NCBI GenBank assembly: GCA_023512835.1
Contig: CM042085.1
Location: forward strand, 35,852,324-35,916,323
Length of the DNA stretch: 64,000 bases
DNA from: Taxillus chinensis
Lineage: Eukaryota; Streptophyta; Magnoliopsida; Santalales; Loranthaceae
Direction of reading: 5' to 3'
Shown one piece after another: positions 48,536-59,600 of this stretch. How positions within the stretch are numbered: position 1 is the first letter of the stretch; every line of letters begins with the position of its first letter. The notes beneath the pieces are model-generated. The model saw nothing but the letters and a program-made list of their open reading frames with translations, was not told the origin of the DNA and made no database searches. Made by a program: the position numbers and the translations under genes.

Positions 48536-50070
48536 AAGACAATAGTTTACACTTTTGGTGCCCAAACTTGTTTTGGGCGGTTAGGAGAAACAATAGTAGT
48601 GTCAACAGTTCCGGATTTCATAATGTTAGGAACTTTCACTTTCCAGGTTGACATTACTTTGTGAGCGTGAGTTGCTTCTCTTATTTGGGTTTTCTTGGGA
48701 GAGACGCTCCTTTGAGATTTAGATATTGATTTCCTCGAAGAACCCTTTTTGATGAACTAATCTTTATTAATACGAACTTGATTACAAAGCCAGTTATCAG
48801 ATAAACTCCAACATTCATAGTGATAATGACCTATTTCTCTACAGATGGAACAGACACTATGATGCGGAGTACAAACAGGGGATACAGGTCTCTTAGGTTT
48901 TACAGACATTCTACTCTATTCCCTATAGCCTAGTCCATTGCGTTTGGGTGACGCGCTCTTGGCCCTAGATGCGTCAGCCTTAGCCTTTCCTTTCTTTTTG
49001 GGTGTTACAGTTTTGGCTTGAACTACAGCAGCCTTCCCTTCATCGTTAGATATGGGTGCTACTGTTTCGGGAACAGCAATAACAACCTTAGCTCCATAAT
49101 CATAAACTATGGTGCCACCTGAAATGAAACCATCCAACGATTTAGATGTATTAACAGGATAAAGGTTGGTTAATTTCGGAATGAAATCTGAAGGACACTC
49201 AATAGCTTGTGTGAAGGTTGATGGTTCAGAGCCTAGGCCAGGTTTGACACAGATATTATCCGAATCAGTCCTAAATGTAGAGGCTATTTCCCCAGATTTT
49301 AGCCACTTACGATTTATTTCCTTTTCCTGTTCCAGTTCATTTTCGAGTCTTTTCACAATAACTTTTAGGCCTAATAGGTTGGAATTTAGCAAATGATTTT
49401 CAGCTCTTAGATCATGATACCAAGCCTCTTTTCCTCTGAAGTCAGCTATGTCCTTTTCAAGTCTAGTAATAGTAAATTCAAGACGTTTGTTCTGACTTTT
49501 CATATCTTTGTACATTTGAGTAATTATTAGTCTCTCATTCTTTTCATGATCACATTCAGTAATAAGAGATTCTAATTTACTCATGAGCTCAGAGATCGAA
49601 GGTACCTCAATATTTGCCATGAGGCAGACGTTCGGTTTAGGAGTTGGCTCATCATCCGAGGATTCCTCCTCTTCTTTCGAGCCACTGATATATTTTGTGA
49701 CAAATGCTTTCCTCTTGTTCTTACTGTTGTCTGAGGTGGAGCGTCGAGGAGTAACCTTGTCACTTTTTTCAGCCGTCTTAGATTTGGATTTACAATCCTT
49801 GGCCCAGTGACCGGGTTTCCCACAGTTAAAGCATTCTTGGGAACTCGACTCCAAAAGCTTCTTCCTTCTTGAGGATGAGGAAGAACCTCTTTTGAATCCT
49901 TTTCCGCTTTTTCTTAGAAATCGTGTGAAGGATTTAACTAGAAGGGCTATTTCTTCTTCCACGTCTGAGTCAAAGTTCTCTGACTCTTCCATATCTTCAT
50001 CCTGCTGAATACTGGGACACTCCGTAGCTTTTAAGGCTACCCCCTTTTCTTTCCGAGCTATTTTCTCATC
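48536..50070 (-). pseudogene. gag: gag C-terminal part with two zinc knuckles, minus element
   Basis: A nearly uninterrupted 358-codon frame (48916-49992) holds the acidic start, the Ser-rich basic stretch, knuckle CFNCGKPGHWAKDC at 49792-49833, the coiled coil (ELMSKLESLITECDHEKNER and following), WLKSGEIASTFRTD, and the Lys-rich tail. A TAG follows GLGYRE, and the second knuckle lies downstream near 48812-48853. Upstream, the frame joins the N-terminal gag across TGA 50071-50073. This is the most intact gag C-terminus in the window. Confidence 0.85.
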
Positions 50071-50847
50071 TCAGTCAGAATATTTGAATCTGATCTCATG
50101 AGTTCGTAGCTCTCCGTATAGTTCTTCAAGGGCAATATACGGCCAGTTCTTGTTAGCTTGCATCTGGAGCTGCTTGGAGTAGTAGCGATCAGGCAAGGAG
50201 CGAAAAAACTTGTCATTGATTTGGGATTGAGAGTAGTGCTCGTTGACAGTTTTTAGCTCAAGAATGAGCTTGCCGAATCTCCGATAGATGCTCTCAAGAG
50301 ATTCGCCAGGTTTGTGATTAAAGCTCTCGAAGTTCTGTCTGAGAGCACAGATAACGTTCTGCATTTGGGACTGACTTCCCTCATAGAGGATTGTCAGTTT
50401 AGCCCAGACGGCTTTCGCTGTCGTGCAGCCCTGGATGTCCGTGAAAGCCTCAGAGTCCAAAGACGATATTACGTATGCCAGAGCCTTTTCATTAGCACAC
50501 TGCCAGGCTCTTTCATCATGGGTAAGTTCAGCATCCGCCTTTGGCCTTCTAACTCCATGTTCTCCGATAGTCATCGGAATTGGTATCTCTTGATGAAGAC
50601 AGGGCCACATGAGATGATCATGGCATACCATGAACATCTTCATTCGAGCATTCCACTGGGAGAAAAGCTCAGGTATGAATTTTGGCGGTTTTGTTAGAGT
50701 AAAACCAGAACTCCGTGGTTGAGGAGCAGCGACAACAGCAGGTTGAGGTGGATCGACATTTTCACCACTGCTTCAATTCGGGATGGGCTCTTGTGCACCT
50801 CCGGAGTTAAGGCGAGTGTTGAATAGCATACGGCTTTCTTCAGCCAT
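50071..50847 (-). pseudogene. gag: gag N-terminal part, minus element
   Basis: Start ATG 50847 (MAEESRMLFNTRL), 50 bases inside the PBS. A TGA replaces an Arg codon after the PIPN segment. From there to 50071 the UBN2-like gag core is open (MKMFMVCHDHLMWPCLHQ, AKAVWAKLTILYEGS, GESLESIYRRFGKLI). It ends in TGA at 50071-50073, the codon where the plus element has TAA. Confidence 0.85.
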
Positions 50848-50896
50848 TGATGAGAGACAGAAAGAGTGGGATCTCTACTTTGAACCGGTAGAACTT

Positions 50897-50908
50897 GCTC
50901 TGATACCA
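50897..50908 (-). other. Primer binding site of the minus element
   Basis: GCTCTGATACCA on the plus strand is the reverse complement of TGGTATCAGAGC, two bases from the LTR. This is the initiator tRNA-Met primer site. Confidence 0.95.
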
Positions 50909-50910
50909 CT

Positions 50911-52131
50911 TGTTGGTCCCTAGGAGCCTAGAGGGGGGGTGAATAGGCTCTAATCGAAACTCTCTCTTCACACAGGTACAACACAATCTGGTTAAAGGAT
51001 GTAAAATCAGTGCGGAAGATAACCAGATAGTGGAAGTATTTTGTTTTATTATCTGATGATAATTACAACAAAATGAACAGCAATTACAGCTGATTACAAT
51101 AGCACTCAGTTTTATAGTCACACACACTGCCGTTGATAATCTCTATAAGCTCTTGTACACATCCTTTTTATGAATATACATAGTTTAGTATTTATAGACA
51201 TTCCTAGGAATCTATCTTGGACTGTATATCCCGAGCATGTGTAACATTAAGTTCTATACTTCTGCTTTAACTGCTTGATTCCAATTGCATTTGAGACTGC
51301 GTCCACATCTTCAAGTGTTCCACGTGTAAGACAGTTTAGATCTTCAATGAGTTTGTCTTACATCGGGACACAGCAAGCTGAACATTAAATACGGCTTGGA
51401 AAAGATGAAGCAGCGTCTTCTTAGTCCGTAGTAAGGTTCCTTACTCCATATCAACGAAGCTCGAATCCTTACTCCATGTTAGTAGTTGCTTACTCTGTAT
51501 CGGTACAGTCCTGGAATCCTTGTTCCGTGCAAGCGCTTCCTTACTCCGCATGAAGTTAAGACTCGAATAACTAATTCCGTATCAGCGCTTCCTTACTCCG
51601 CATAGAGTAGGTACGGAAAGCTTACTCCGCATCAGTGCTTGGTTCGGATTCCTTACTCCGCATTAGTTTCCCTTACTCCGCAAAAGTTGTCCTTACTCCG
51701 CATCAGTGACAGACTCAGATTCCATAGTCTGTGTCTTTATTTCCTTGGTCTGGTGGAGTGACAACTTCGATTTGTTCTCCGCAACAAGTCTCTCTTACTC
51801 CGTGCGAGTTGTAGACTCGGAATCTACTCTGCATCACTTGACATGGTCTAGTTGAAAGTTAGACGCGGGTTCCTTGGTCGTTTTGTCAAGTGATTAATCC
51901 GCACGAAGGATCCTTACTCCGGATGATAACTTGGTGGTGTACCAAGTGAATGACGACACTCACGATGATCCGGATCAGGATTATGTATCTTGTCCTTGGC
52001 TTTGTCCTTACAGGAGTAAGTCCGGATTAAAGTTTTATCTTCTGCATAGACTGAGAATAAACATGAAACATCTTAAATCAAATTACATAGGGTTTGATCC
52101 GCATCATCCAAATTCTGGGTTTGATCCAACA
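50911..52131 (-). mobile_element. 5' LTR of the minus-strand Sirevirus
   Basis: Plus-strand text starts TGTTGGTCCC and ends GATCCAACA, with TGTTGG/CCAACA terminal inverted repeats. It carries the reversed CTTACTCCGCA motif array at about 51420-51930. The outer flank is TCATC at 52132-52136. The partner duplication cannot be tested because the other LTR is truncated. Confidence 0.95.
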
Positions 52132-53980
52132 TCATCCTTTCTCACATGTAACCAACTCACAGATCCAATTTTGATAACGTAGATTTTTTTAGGTGACCAA
52201 CTACACCCCAGAAATAGTTGGTGGTGACTTGTTATTTTTTTCATCACCATTCGGGTGAAGGTTGGGGGAATCGCATCCCTGAAAGCAGGTTCTTCCCTGG
52301 ACGAAATTTGGTGATGACAGTTGGCAACTCTACTGGGGATCTTTAGAGAATTAGGCCTAGAATTCAGATTAGGAGGTTTCCTTTTTTGTTTTTACTCACT
52401 TAATTGTTTTTTATTTATTTATTTTATTTACTTATATTGTTGTTGCATGATAGTTATGATTTACGCGCTTTAATGTCATGATAGTCGTGTTTTACTACTT
52501 TTCATAATTGTTGCATCCATACATGACCCTATACCCAAGGTTTTGTCAAAAATTAAATTAGCGAGGTTTAGTAGGGTCCCCTATGCGTTGATCATTATCC
52601 ACAATAGGGCCCCGGACTCCTCACTCAAGTTGAGGTCCTTTTTAAGGCACCCTAGTGATCCTTTTTAAGGCCCCTCTCCGGTAAATCCCATGACGTACGG
52701 AGCCCTCTATGGAGGTGGCTTGGGAACCAACGAATAAGATATACCTAGTAATAGAAGCCTATTAGGGGCATTGACCCACATATTGTTTGCTCATTTTAGC
52801 CTTCCAATTGAAGGCTAGATGCATTCATAATATACCATGTTGTTTATTGTATACTATCTTGTAAATATTTCTGTATATATATATATATATATATATTTAC
52901 TAATCTCATGTTTATATATATTATTGTTCTTTTTACTAACTTTGTCTTAATTCATATTGTTGTTTATATGAATATTATTGTTTTTTTTTATGAATCTTAG
53001 TTTGATGTATATTATTTTTTTTTTACTAACTTTGTCTTCATTGTATGATTATTATTGCTTTTTTCTTTTGCTAACCTTATCTTGCATATTATTTTTCTTT
53101 TACTAACTTGGTCTTCATTCTTACAACTATTTATATAGCCTTAGGACATACGTACTGACCGTGATTTTAAGTGTATATTCAAGCATTCATTGCTCAGTTT
53201 AGGAATAGGTGACACTAGTGCTCGTCGGTCCATGGTATCTGTTCACGCATTTAAAAAAAATCAAAAAAGCAAAACAAAACAAAAAACAAAAAAACATAAA
53301 ACAACGCAAAAAGTGAGGTTATGTAAATAATACAAGCCCCTAGGACTCATAACATGCATTCATGCATCACTATAAAGAAGGTAGGTATTTAAATCTCTCA
53401 TGCACATCCTTGCATTAATGCATGCCTTCTGATATTCTCAAGATCCAAACAAGATCGTATAGGTATATGCGTGTGTATACAGAGAGAGGGGTGAATCTAG
53501 ATACTTAAAACTAATTCTTTAGTTTTAAGGAGTAGTTTACTTATCAGAGTTATTCTTATAGATGTGGTTGTTGTTTGGGTGATATTTTAGTGTCTTGTGC
53601 AAAATCAAGTTAATAGCAGGTGTGTATGGGAAATAAAAGACAAAGACACATGATCTATGTTGTTTGATCAATGTGATATACTCCATGGTGGTGAGGGTGT
53701 ATCTACACTGAGTCCAATCCACTATATGCTTTTAATACAGTAGGGTCTCGCCCTTGTTACAATAGGATTAACTCTCTTATCTTTTGAATGCAAATACAAA
53801 AATAATATTACTTCAGTACTCACTCACTGTGATGAACTGTCTGGCATAACCTGCTCCTGCGTGTTCAACTGTTTGTACTTCTTGACCTTCAACCACTCCT
53901 TTGCCAAACTCACTATCTATTCGTTGAATATATGAGGAATGAAGCCAGATGAACTCACTATATCTTGCTCTCAATCTTCT
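52132..53980. other. AT-rich intergenic DNA with simple repeats
   Basis: No convincing gene. It contains a TA microsatellite at about 52874-52896, several T-rich runs, and an A-rich AAAACAAAAC stretch near 53270-53300. From about 53475 the text (AGAGAGGGGTGAATCTAG, then GGTGTATCTACACTGAG) resembles the orphan LTR-like fragment at 4858-5362 and may be another diverged reversed copia LTR. It ends at the next element's LTR. Confidence 0.45.
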
Positions 53981-55078
53981 TGTTGGATCAAGCCCAGAAT
54001 TTGGATAATGCTGATAAAGCCTTATGTAATTTGATCTGAGATCTTTTGTGTTTCTTTGATCGTTGCAGAAGATATGTTATTAATCCAGAGATACACTCGT
54101 GAGAGCAAAGCTAAGGACAGGATACATAATCCTGATCCGGACAAGAGTGAGTGTCGTCAAACACTTGGTAAATAACCAGCTCACCAATACATACGGAATA
54201 AGGAACATTCGTGCGGACTAAGAACTTAAAAGCTACGGATTGCGGAATATGTTCCTAGTGCCTCAAACGGACTAAGTCAAACTGATGCGGAGTAAGAGTC
54301 TTGGTCAACAAGGTCGCACGAAGTAAAAGATTTGACGTGGAGTTAAAAAGTTAAGTCTTCCCTCAAGCGAACTAAAGTAAAGAAGACACGGAGTAAGGCA
54401 TCCGAGTCTTTCATACATACAGAGTAAGGAAGTATTAATGCGGAATAAGGACCCGAGTCTTTATTCGCACGGAGTAAGGAAACTGGATGCGGAGTAAGGA
54501 ATCCGGACAACTTTACTCATACGGAGTAAGGAAGCGCTAGTACGGAGTAAGAACTCAGATCCCTTAGACTCGCCCGGAGTAAGGAACTTACATACAGAGT
54601 AAGGAACTTACATACGGAGTAAGGAACTTACATGCGGAGTAAAGAAGCGCTGACACGGACTAAGGATTCCAGTACCAAATTGTAATGACCTGTGTGTAAG
54701 AAGTTAACCACAAACACCTTGGATGTTGGTGCACAAGTTTGAGGTAAGAGATGAGCCCAAGAGGGGACTTTTGGGAGGTGCATGTGACAAGTGATAACGT
54801 GCATTTATGCCCTAGGAAGATGCTATGCATATACATACGGTTTTAAGCTGTTTTGGCAGATTTTGGAGCTCACTTTTGGTATAGTAGATGGCCTCAAACA
54901 ATTGGCGTGCAAGAACAAAAGTTTCTTAGAATGAGGTCCTCTATCTACCACAGAAATTTCAGGGCATTTGGAGCTGCACATGAATTCACCCATTTCACGT
55001 GCAAGCATATTTTTGCTTCTCAGACCTCTACAAGATGCAAGGAGGCTTGGGGTGAAGTTTGAGTGCATTTGGAGCTGC

Positions 55079-55100
55079 ACGCCAATTGGGGAATTGGCGT
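55079..55100 (+). repeat. Hairpin in the solo LTR with distinct arms
   Basis: ACGCCAATT at 55079-55087 pairs perfectly with AATTGGCGT at 55092-55100 across a GGGG loop. It occupies the position of the ACGTCATAT and G-box hairpins of the other solo LTRs, just before the conserved segment leading to CCCAAAGGACCATG. Confidence 0.8.
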
Positions 55101-55362
55101 TCAAATTGGCATGCAGGGATGTTTTTGCATGGTTACCTTGGTTTTGTCATTCTAATCATCTTTTCCCAAAGGACCATGTTGGAACTGTGAATATTTTGGT
55201 GTGTATGGATGTGGGAAGGTCATAGCTTGTTCCATCAAAACTACGTCGTTTTGATGCTGGGATTCACTTAATCAAAACTACGTCGTTTTGATGTTGTGTT
55301 GTCTATATAAGGAGGAGAAGCCCCTCTGTTTTAGGTTTAGGGTTTGTTGCTCCACCAGCCGT

Positions 55363-55364
<2 letters not shown>

Positions 55365-55420
<56 letters not shown>
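55365..55420 (+). repeat. (GA)n microsatellite downstream of LTR TATA box
   Basis: Uninterrupted GA run of more than 50 bases about 60 bp after the TATA box, longer than the tract at 7001-7042. Confidence 0.9.
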
Positions 55421-55422
<2 letters not shown>

Positions 55423-55861
55423 AGGAGAGCTTCTGGTGGCTGCCGGAGTGTCTTGCGTGGGTGGTCGGAGTCTTGCGTGGAAGCGGGAGCAAGAGAACAT
55501 ACAAGGTAGGGGTTTTGTTCTTCCTAAATCCTCCTCTGTCCTAGGGTTCTAGGGCAGATTATGGAGTTATACCTATTTATATATATATGTAATCCATATA
55601 GGTGTGATCTCCTATATGGATGTTGGCCTACAATGGCGGTTTTTGATGTGTTCTGGTGTTGGATGGTGAGTGCATGTTAAGTGTTCGATAAAATGTCTGT
55701 GTGGATATGTCTGTGTGAATATGCCTAGTATGTGTTTGATAATATGCCTGTGTGGCTGGGTTTGTGGGTTTGTGAATGTATGCATGTTAAGCGTTTGGTA
55801 TTATGCCTGTGAAAGTGTGTATGCTACGTCCCGGTGGCTGTGGAAGCCCGGGACTGGAACT

Positions 55862-56050
55862 GTTAGCCTGTGTGGCTAAGCCTATATGGCTGTGGATATG
55901 TTAGCCCGTATGGCTAAGCCTGAGTGGCCGTGGATGTGTTAGCCGTGTGGCTAAGCCTTAGTGGCCGTGGATATGTTAGCCGTGTGGCTAAGCCTTAGTG
56001 GCCGTGGATATGTTAGCCTATATGGCTAAGCCTGTATGGCTGTGGATATG
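55862..56050 (+). repeat. Minisatellite of about 38 bp units
   Basis: Five tandem copies of a unit containing GTTAGCC, TGGCTAAGCCT and TGGCCGTGGATAT. Two adjacent copies are identical, so it expanded recently. Confidence 0.85.
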
Positions 56051-57204
56051 TGTGTGCCATGTGAATGTGGAATACAACTTGTTTATATTTTATTGTCACT
56101 ACACTGCACCTGTACACACTCATGTAGACGCTAGGGGCATGGGATGGATTGGGGAGACATGATCCCTACTGAGCTGTGGTTGCTCACCCCTCCCTCTATG
56201 TTGTGTTTTCTTTCAGGAACATACAGGCATTAGGTGGGACCCCAAGGTGGAAGACCTTATTGATTTTACTGTCTTCCATTTATGTTATTTTTATGGGAAT
56301 TGATGTAACCCCAGTGGGGATGGATTGGAAAGAGGATTTTGTTGTAATAAAGACTGGTTTGGATTGTGGATTGCTTTTATGAACATTACTTTCTTGAATG
56401 TGTTGTGGATGTTTAAAATGTTATATTCGGGGTTTGCACCCTAACCCCTTTGCCCTCCGTGTGGTTACAAGGGGAGTCACGTACCGGTTTCCTCGGGTTG
56501 GAAATCCGGGGCGTGACACAAATAGATACGGAGTAAGCAACCACTGACACGGAGTAAGGTTCCGAGCTTCATTAGCAACGGAGTAAGGAAAATTACACCG
56601 GACCAAGAAGATGCAACTTCAATTCACCGCATTTAAAGTTATCAGCTCGTGGTGTCCCGATGTAAGACAAACTCATTGAGAACCTGAAGAATCTTACACG
56701 TGGATCACCCGGATATGTAGACACAACCTCAATTATATTTGGGAACTCACAAGGCACTTATACTCTTCAAACCCAAGATCTTGAGCTCCACAAACCGCAG
56801 CAGTCAAGGCAGAGAGATTACCAAGGAATAGTTAGTGCTGAACGCATTCCGGAACTACAAGTTCCAAGGTTGTCTCTTAGGAATGTTTGTATAAATATTC
56901 ATACTTGTACATTTGTGAAGGGGTGCGTATGTGAGCGAACGAGCCTGAATAACCTGTGTATGCACAAGAGCTCAAAGAGATAATCTAGGCTAGTGTGTGA
57001 ATCTCTTTGTAAACAAAGTGTAAGAGAGTCTTGCTTCTATTTTGTTGTATTTATCTCTTGATAATAAAACAAAATATTTCCACTATCTGGTTATCTTCCG
57101 CAGTGATTCTATCACTTGACTAGATTAGTGTAGTGCCTTAAGAGATCAAAAGAGTTTCGATAAGAGCCTATTCACCCCCCTCTAGGCTCCAAGGGACCAT
57201 CAAG

Positions 57205-57216
57205 TGGTATCAGAGC
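57205..57216 (+). other. Primer binding site of the third Sirevirus
   Basis: TGGTATCAGAGC, two bases after the LTR, complementary to initiator tRNA-Met. Confidence 0.95.
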
Positions 57217-57262
57217 AGTCTATTTGTTCAAAAGTAGAGATCCCACTCTTTTACTCTAAGCA

Positions 57263-58048
57263 ATGGACGAAGAAAGCAGTATGCTATTCAGCACTCGCCT
57301 TAACTCCGGAGGTGCACAAGAGCTCATCCCAAATCGAAGCAGCAGTGAAAACGTCGACCCACCTCAACCTGCTGCTGCCGCCACTCCTCAACCACGGAGT
57401 TCTGGTTTTGCTCTGACGAAACCGCCCAAATTCACACCTGAGCTTTTCTCCTAGTGGAAATCTCGCATGAAGATGTTTATGGTATGCCATGATCATCTCA
57501 TGTGGCCATGTCTTCATCAGGAGATTCCAATTCTGATGACTATCGGAGAACATGGAGTTAGGAGGCCAAAGATGGATGCTGAACTTACCAACGATGAAAG
57601 AGCCTGGCAGTGCGCTAGTGAAAAGGCTCTTGCTTATGTTACATCATCTTTGGATTACGAGGCTTTCACGGATGTCCAGGGCTGCACGACAAAGAAAAGC
57701 GTTTGGGATAAACCGACAATCCTCTATGAGGGGAGTCGGTCCCAAATGCAAAATGTGATATGTACTCTCAAGCGGAACTTTGAGAGTTTCAATCATAAAC
57801 CAGGCGAATCACTCGAAAGTATCTATCGGAGATTCGGCAAGCTCATTCTTGAGTCAAGACTGTCAATGAGCATTATTCTCAATCTCGGATCAATGACAAG
57901 TTCATTCGCTCCTTGCCGGATCAATACTACTCCAAACAACTCCAGATGCAATCGACAAAAACCGCGATATGTTCCCCTTGAAGAACTATATGGAGAGGCA
58001 TGGACTCACGAAGTCAGGTTTAAGTACTCGACCAGGATGAGAAAATAG
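57263..58048 (+). pseudogene. gag: gag N-terminal part, third element
   Basis: Starts MDEESSMLFSTRL. A TAG at 57452-57454 replaces the CAG before the WKSRMKMFM segment. The UBN2-like core follows in the same frame (HDHLMWPCLHQ, KKSVWDKPTILYEGS, GESLESIYRRFGKLI), then a frameshift near 57855. The codon that is a stop in the other two elements is CAG here (58030-58032), although out of frame because of a missing base. Confidence 0.8.
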
Positions 58049-59600
58049 CTCGGAAAGAAAAGGGGGTAGCTCTCAAAGCTACGGAATGTTTAAACATACT
58101 GAGGAATGATGATACGGACGTGTCCGAGAATTCTGACTCTGACGAGGAGGAGGAGATAGCTCTTCTCGTCAAATCCTTTGAGCGATTCCTACGGAAAAGC
58201 GAAAAAGGATTCAGGAGACGCTCATCATCATCTTTTCAAAGGAAGGAGAGACCGGAGTCCGGTTCCCAGGAATGCTACAACCGTGGGAAAACCGGTCATT
58301 GGGCCAAGGAATGCAGATCCAAATCAAAAGTGGCCGAGAAAAGTGACAAGGTAACTCCTCGCCGCTCCACCTCAGACAACAGCAAGAACAAGAGGAAGGC
58401 GTTCGTGACAAAGTACATCAGTGGCTCGGAAGAAGAGGAGGAATCCTCGGATGATGAGCCAACTCCTAAGCCGAACGTCTGCCTCATGGCAAATACTGAG
58501 GTACCTTCTATCTCTGAGCTCATGAGTCAATTAGAATCTCTTATTAGTGAACGTGATCATGAAAAAAATGAGAGACAAATAATTACTCAAATGTACAAAG
58601 ATGTGGAAAGTCAGAATAAACGCCTTGAATTTACTATCACTAGACTTGAAAAGGACATAGCTGACTTCAGAGGAAAAGAGGTTTGGTATCATGATCTAAG
58701 AGCTGAAAATCATCTATTAAATACCAACCTAACGGGCCTAAAAGTTATTGTGAAACGACTCGAAAATGAACCGGAACAGGAAAGGGAAATAAATTGTAAG
58801 TGGCTAAAATCCGGGGAAATAGCCTCTACCTTTAGGACTGATCCTGACAACATCCGAGTCAAACCTGGCCTAGGTTCCGAACCATCGACTTCCATAGCTC
58901 AAGCTACTGAGTGCCCTCCGGATTTCACTCCTAAACTAACCAACTTATATCCTGTTAGTACATCTAAACCGTTGGATGGTTTCATTTCAGGTGGCACCAT
59001 AGTTTATGACTGTGGAGTTGAGGTCATTCTTGCACTTCCCGAAGCAAGAGCTTTGTAACTAATGATGAAGGGAAGGCTACTGCAGTTAAAGCCAAAATTG
59101 TAGCACCCAAAAAGAAAGGAAAGGCTAAGGCTGACACATCTAGGGCCAAGAGCGCGTCACCCAAACGCAATGGATTAGGCCATAGGGAACAGAGTAGAAA
59201 GTCTGTAAAATCTAAGAGACCTGTATCCCCTGTTTGTACTTCACATTATAGTGTCTGTTCCATCTGTAGGGAAATAGGTCATTATCACTATGAATGTTGG
59301 AGTTTATCTGATAACTGGCTTTGTAATCAATTTCATACCAATAAAGATCAGTTAAATAAAAAGGGTTCTTCGAGCAAAACAAAATCTAAACCTCAAAGGA
59401 ATATCTCTCCCAAGAAGACCCAAATAAAAGAGGCAGCTGAAACTAACAAGTTAAAGTCAACTTGGAGAGCTAAAAGTCCTAGCAAAATCAAATCAGAATC
59501 GTTGACATTATCGCTGCTCTCTCTAACCGCCCGAAACAAGTTTGGGCACCAAAAGTGTAAATTGTTGTCTTTCAGGAGCATCTCTGGAATGCATTGCCGG
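58049..59600 (+). pseudogene. gag: gag C-terminal part, third element, first knuckle damaged
   Basis: The open part 58120-59058 has the acidic start, basic Ser-rich stretch, knuckle 58273-58314 reading CYNRGKTGHWAKEC (second Cys replaced by Arg at 58282-58284), the coiled coil (LMSQLESLISERDHEKNER) and WLKSGEIASTFRTD. A frameshift follows GGTIVYDCG, after which the Lys-rich tail and the second knuckle CSICREIGHYHYEC (about 59259-59300) are readable in another frame. Confidence 0.8.

Larger units (their letters stand above)
31928..49138. repeat. 17.2-kb tandem duplication, unit B
   Basis: Direct repeat of 14698-31927. Differences from unit A concentrate at CAG/CTG triplets (lost base, or CAG to CGG and CTG to CCG), often breaking frames that are intact in A. 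Long stretches poor in those triplets are identical. A few positions are worse in A than in B, for example 26310-26375. This looks like patchy sequencing error over one underlying sequence. Confidence 0.9.
21976..52131 (-). mobile_element. Minus-strand Sirevirus, containing a solo LTR and the duplication
   Basis: Second member of the same family in reverse orientation. From its 5' end: LTR 50911-52131, PBS 50897-50908, gag 50847 down to about 48540, pol, solo LTR insertion, pol 3' half, spacer, shortened env-position ORF, truncated 3' LTR. Because of the tandem duplication, its 3' part is present twice (21976-31927 and 39185-49138) with a copy of plus-element DNA in between. Without the duplication it would be about 12.9 kb including the solo LTR. 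Confidence 0.85.
54681..56518 (+). mobile_element. Solo LTR, gypsy-type, inside the Sirevirus LTR
   Basis: Starts TGTAATGACC and ends GGGGCGTGACA, flanked by CAAAT at 54676-54680 and 56519-56523. It has a CTATATAAGG box near 55302, a GA tract at 55365-55420 and AATAAA near 56347. It aligns with the solo LTR at 6431-8216 over the ends and promoter region and differs in hairpins and minisatellite. Confidence 0.9.
53981..57202 (+). mobile_element. 5' LTR of the third Sirevirus, split by a solo LTR
   Basis: TGTTGGATCA at 53981 to GGGACCATCA at 57202. Without the inserted 54681-56518 segment and one target repeat it is about 1.38 kb, similar to the other LTRs. The CGGAGTAAGGA array is even denser here (54200-54680 and 56525-56590), including three near-perfect tandem units at about 54580-54640. 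Confidence 0.9.
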
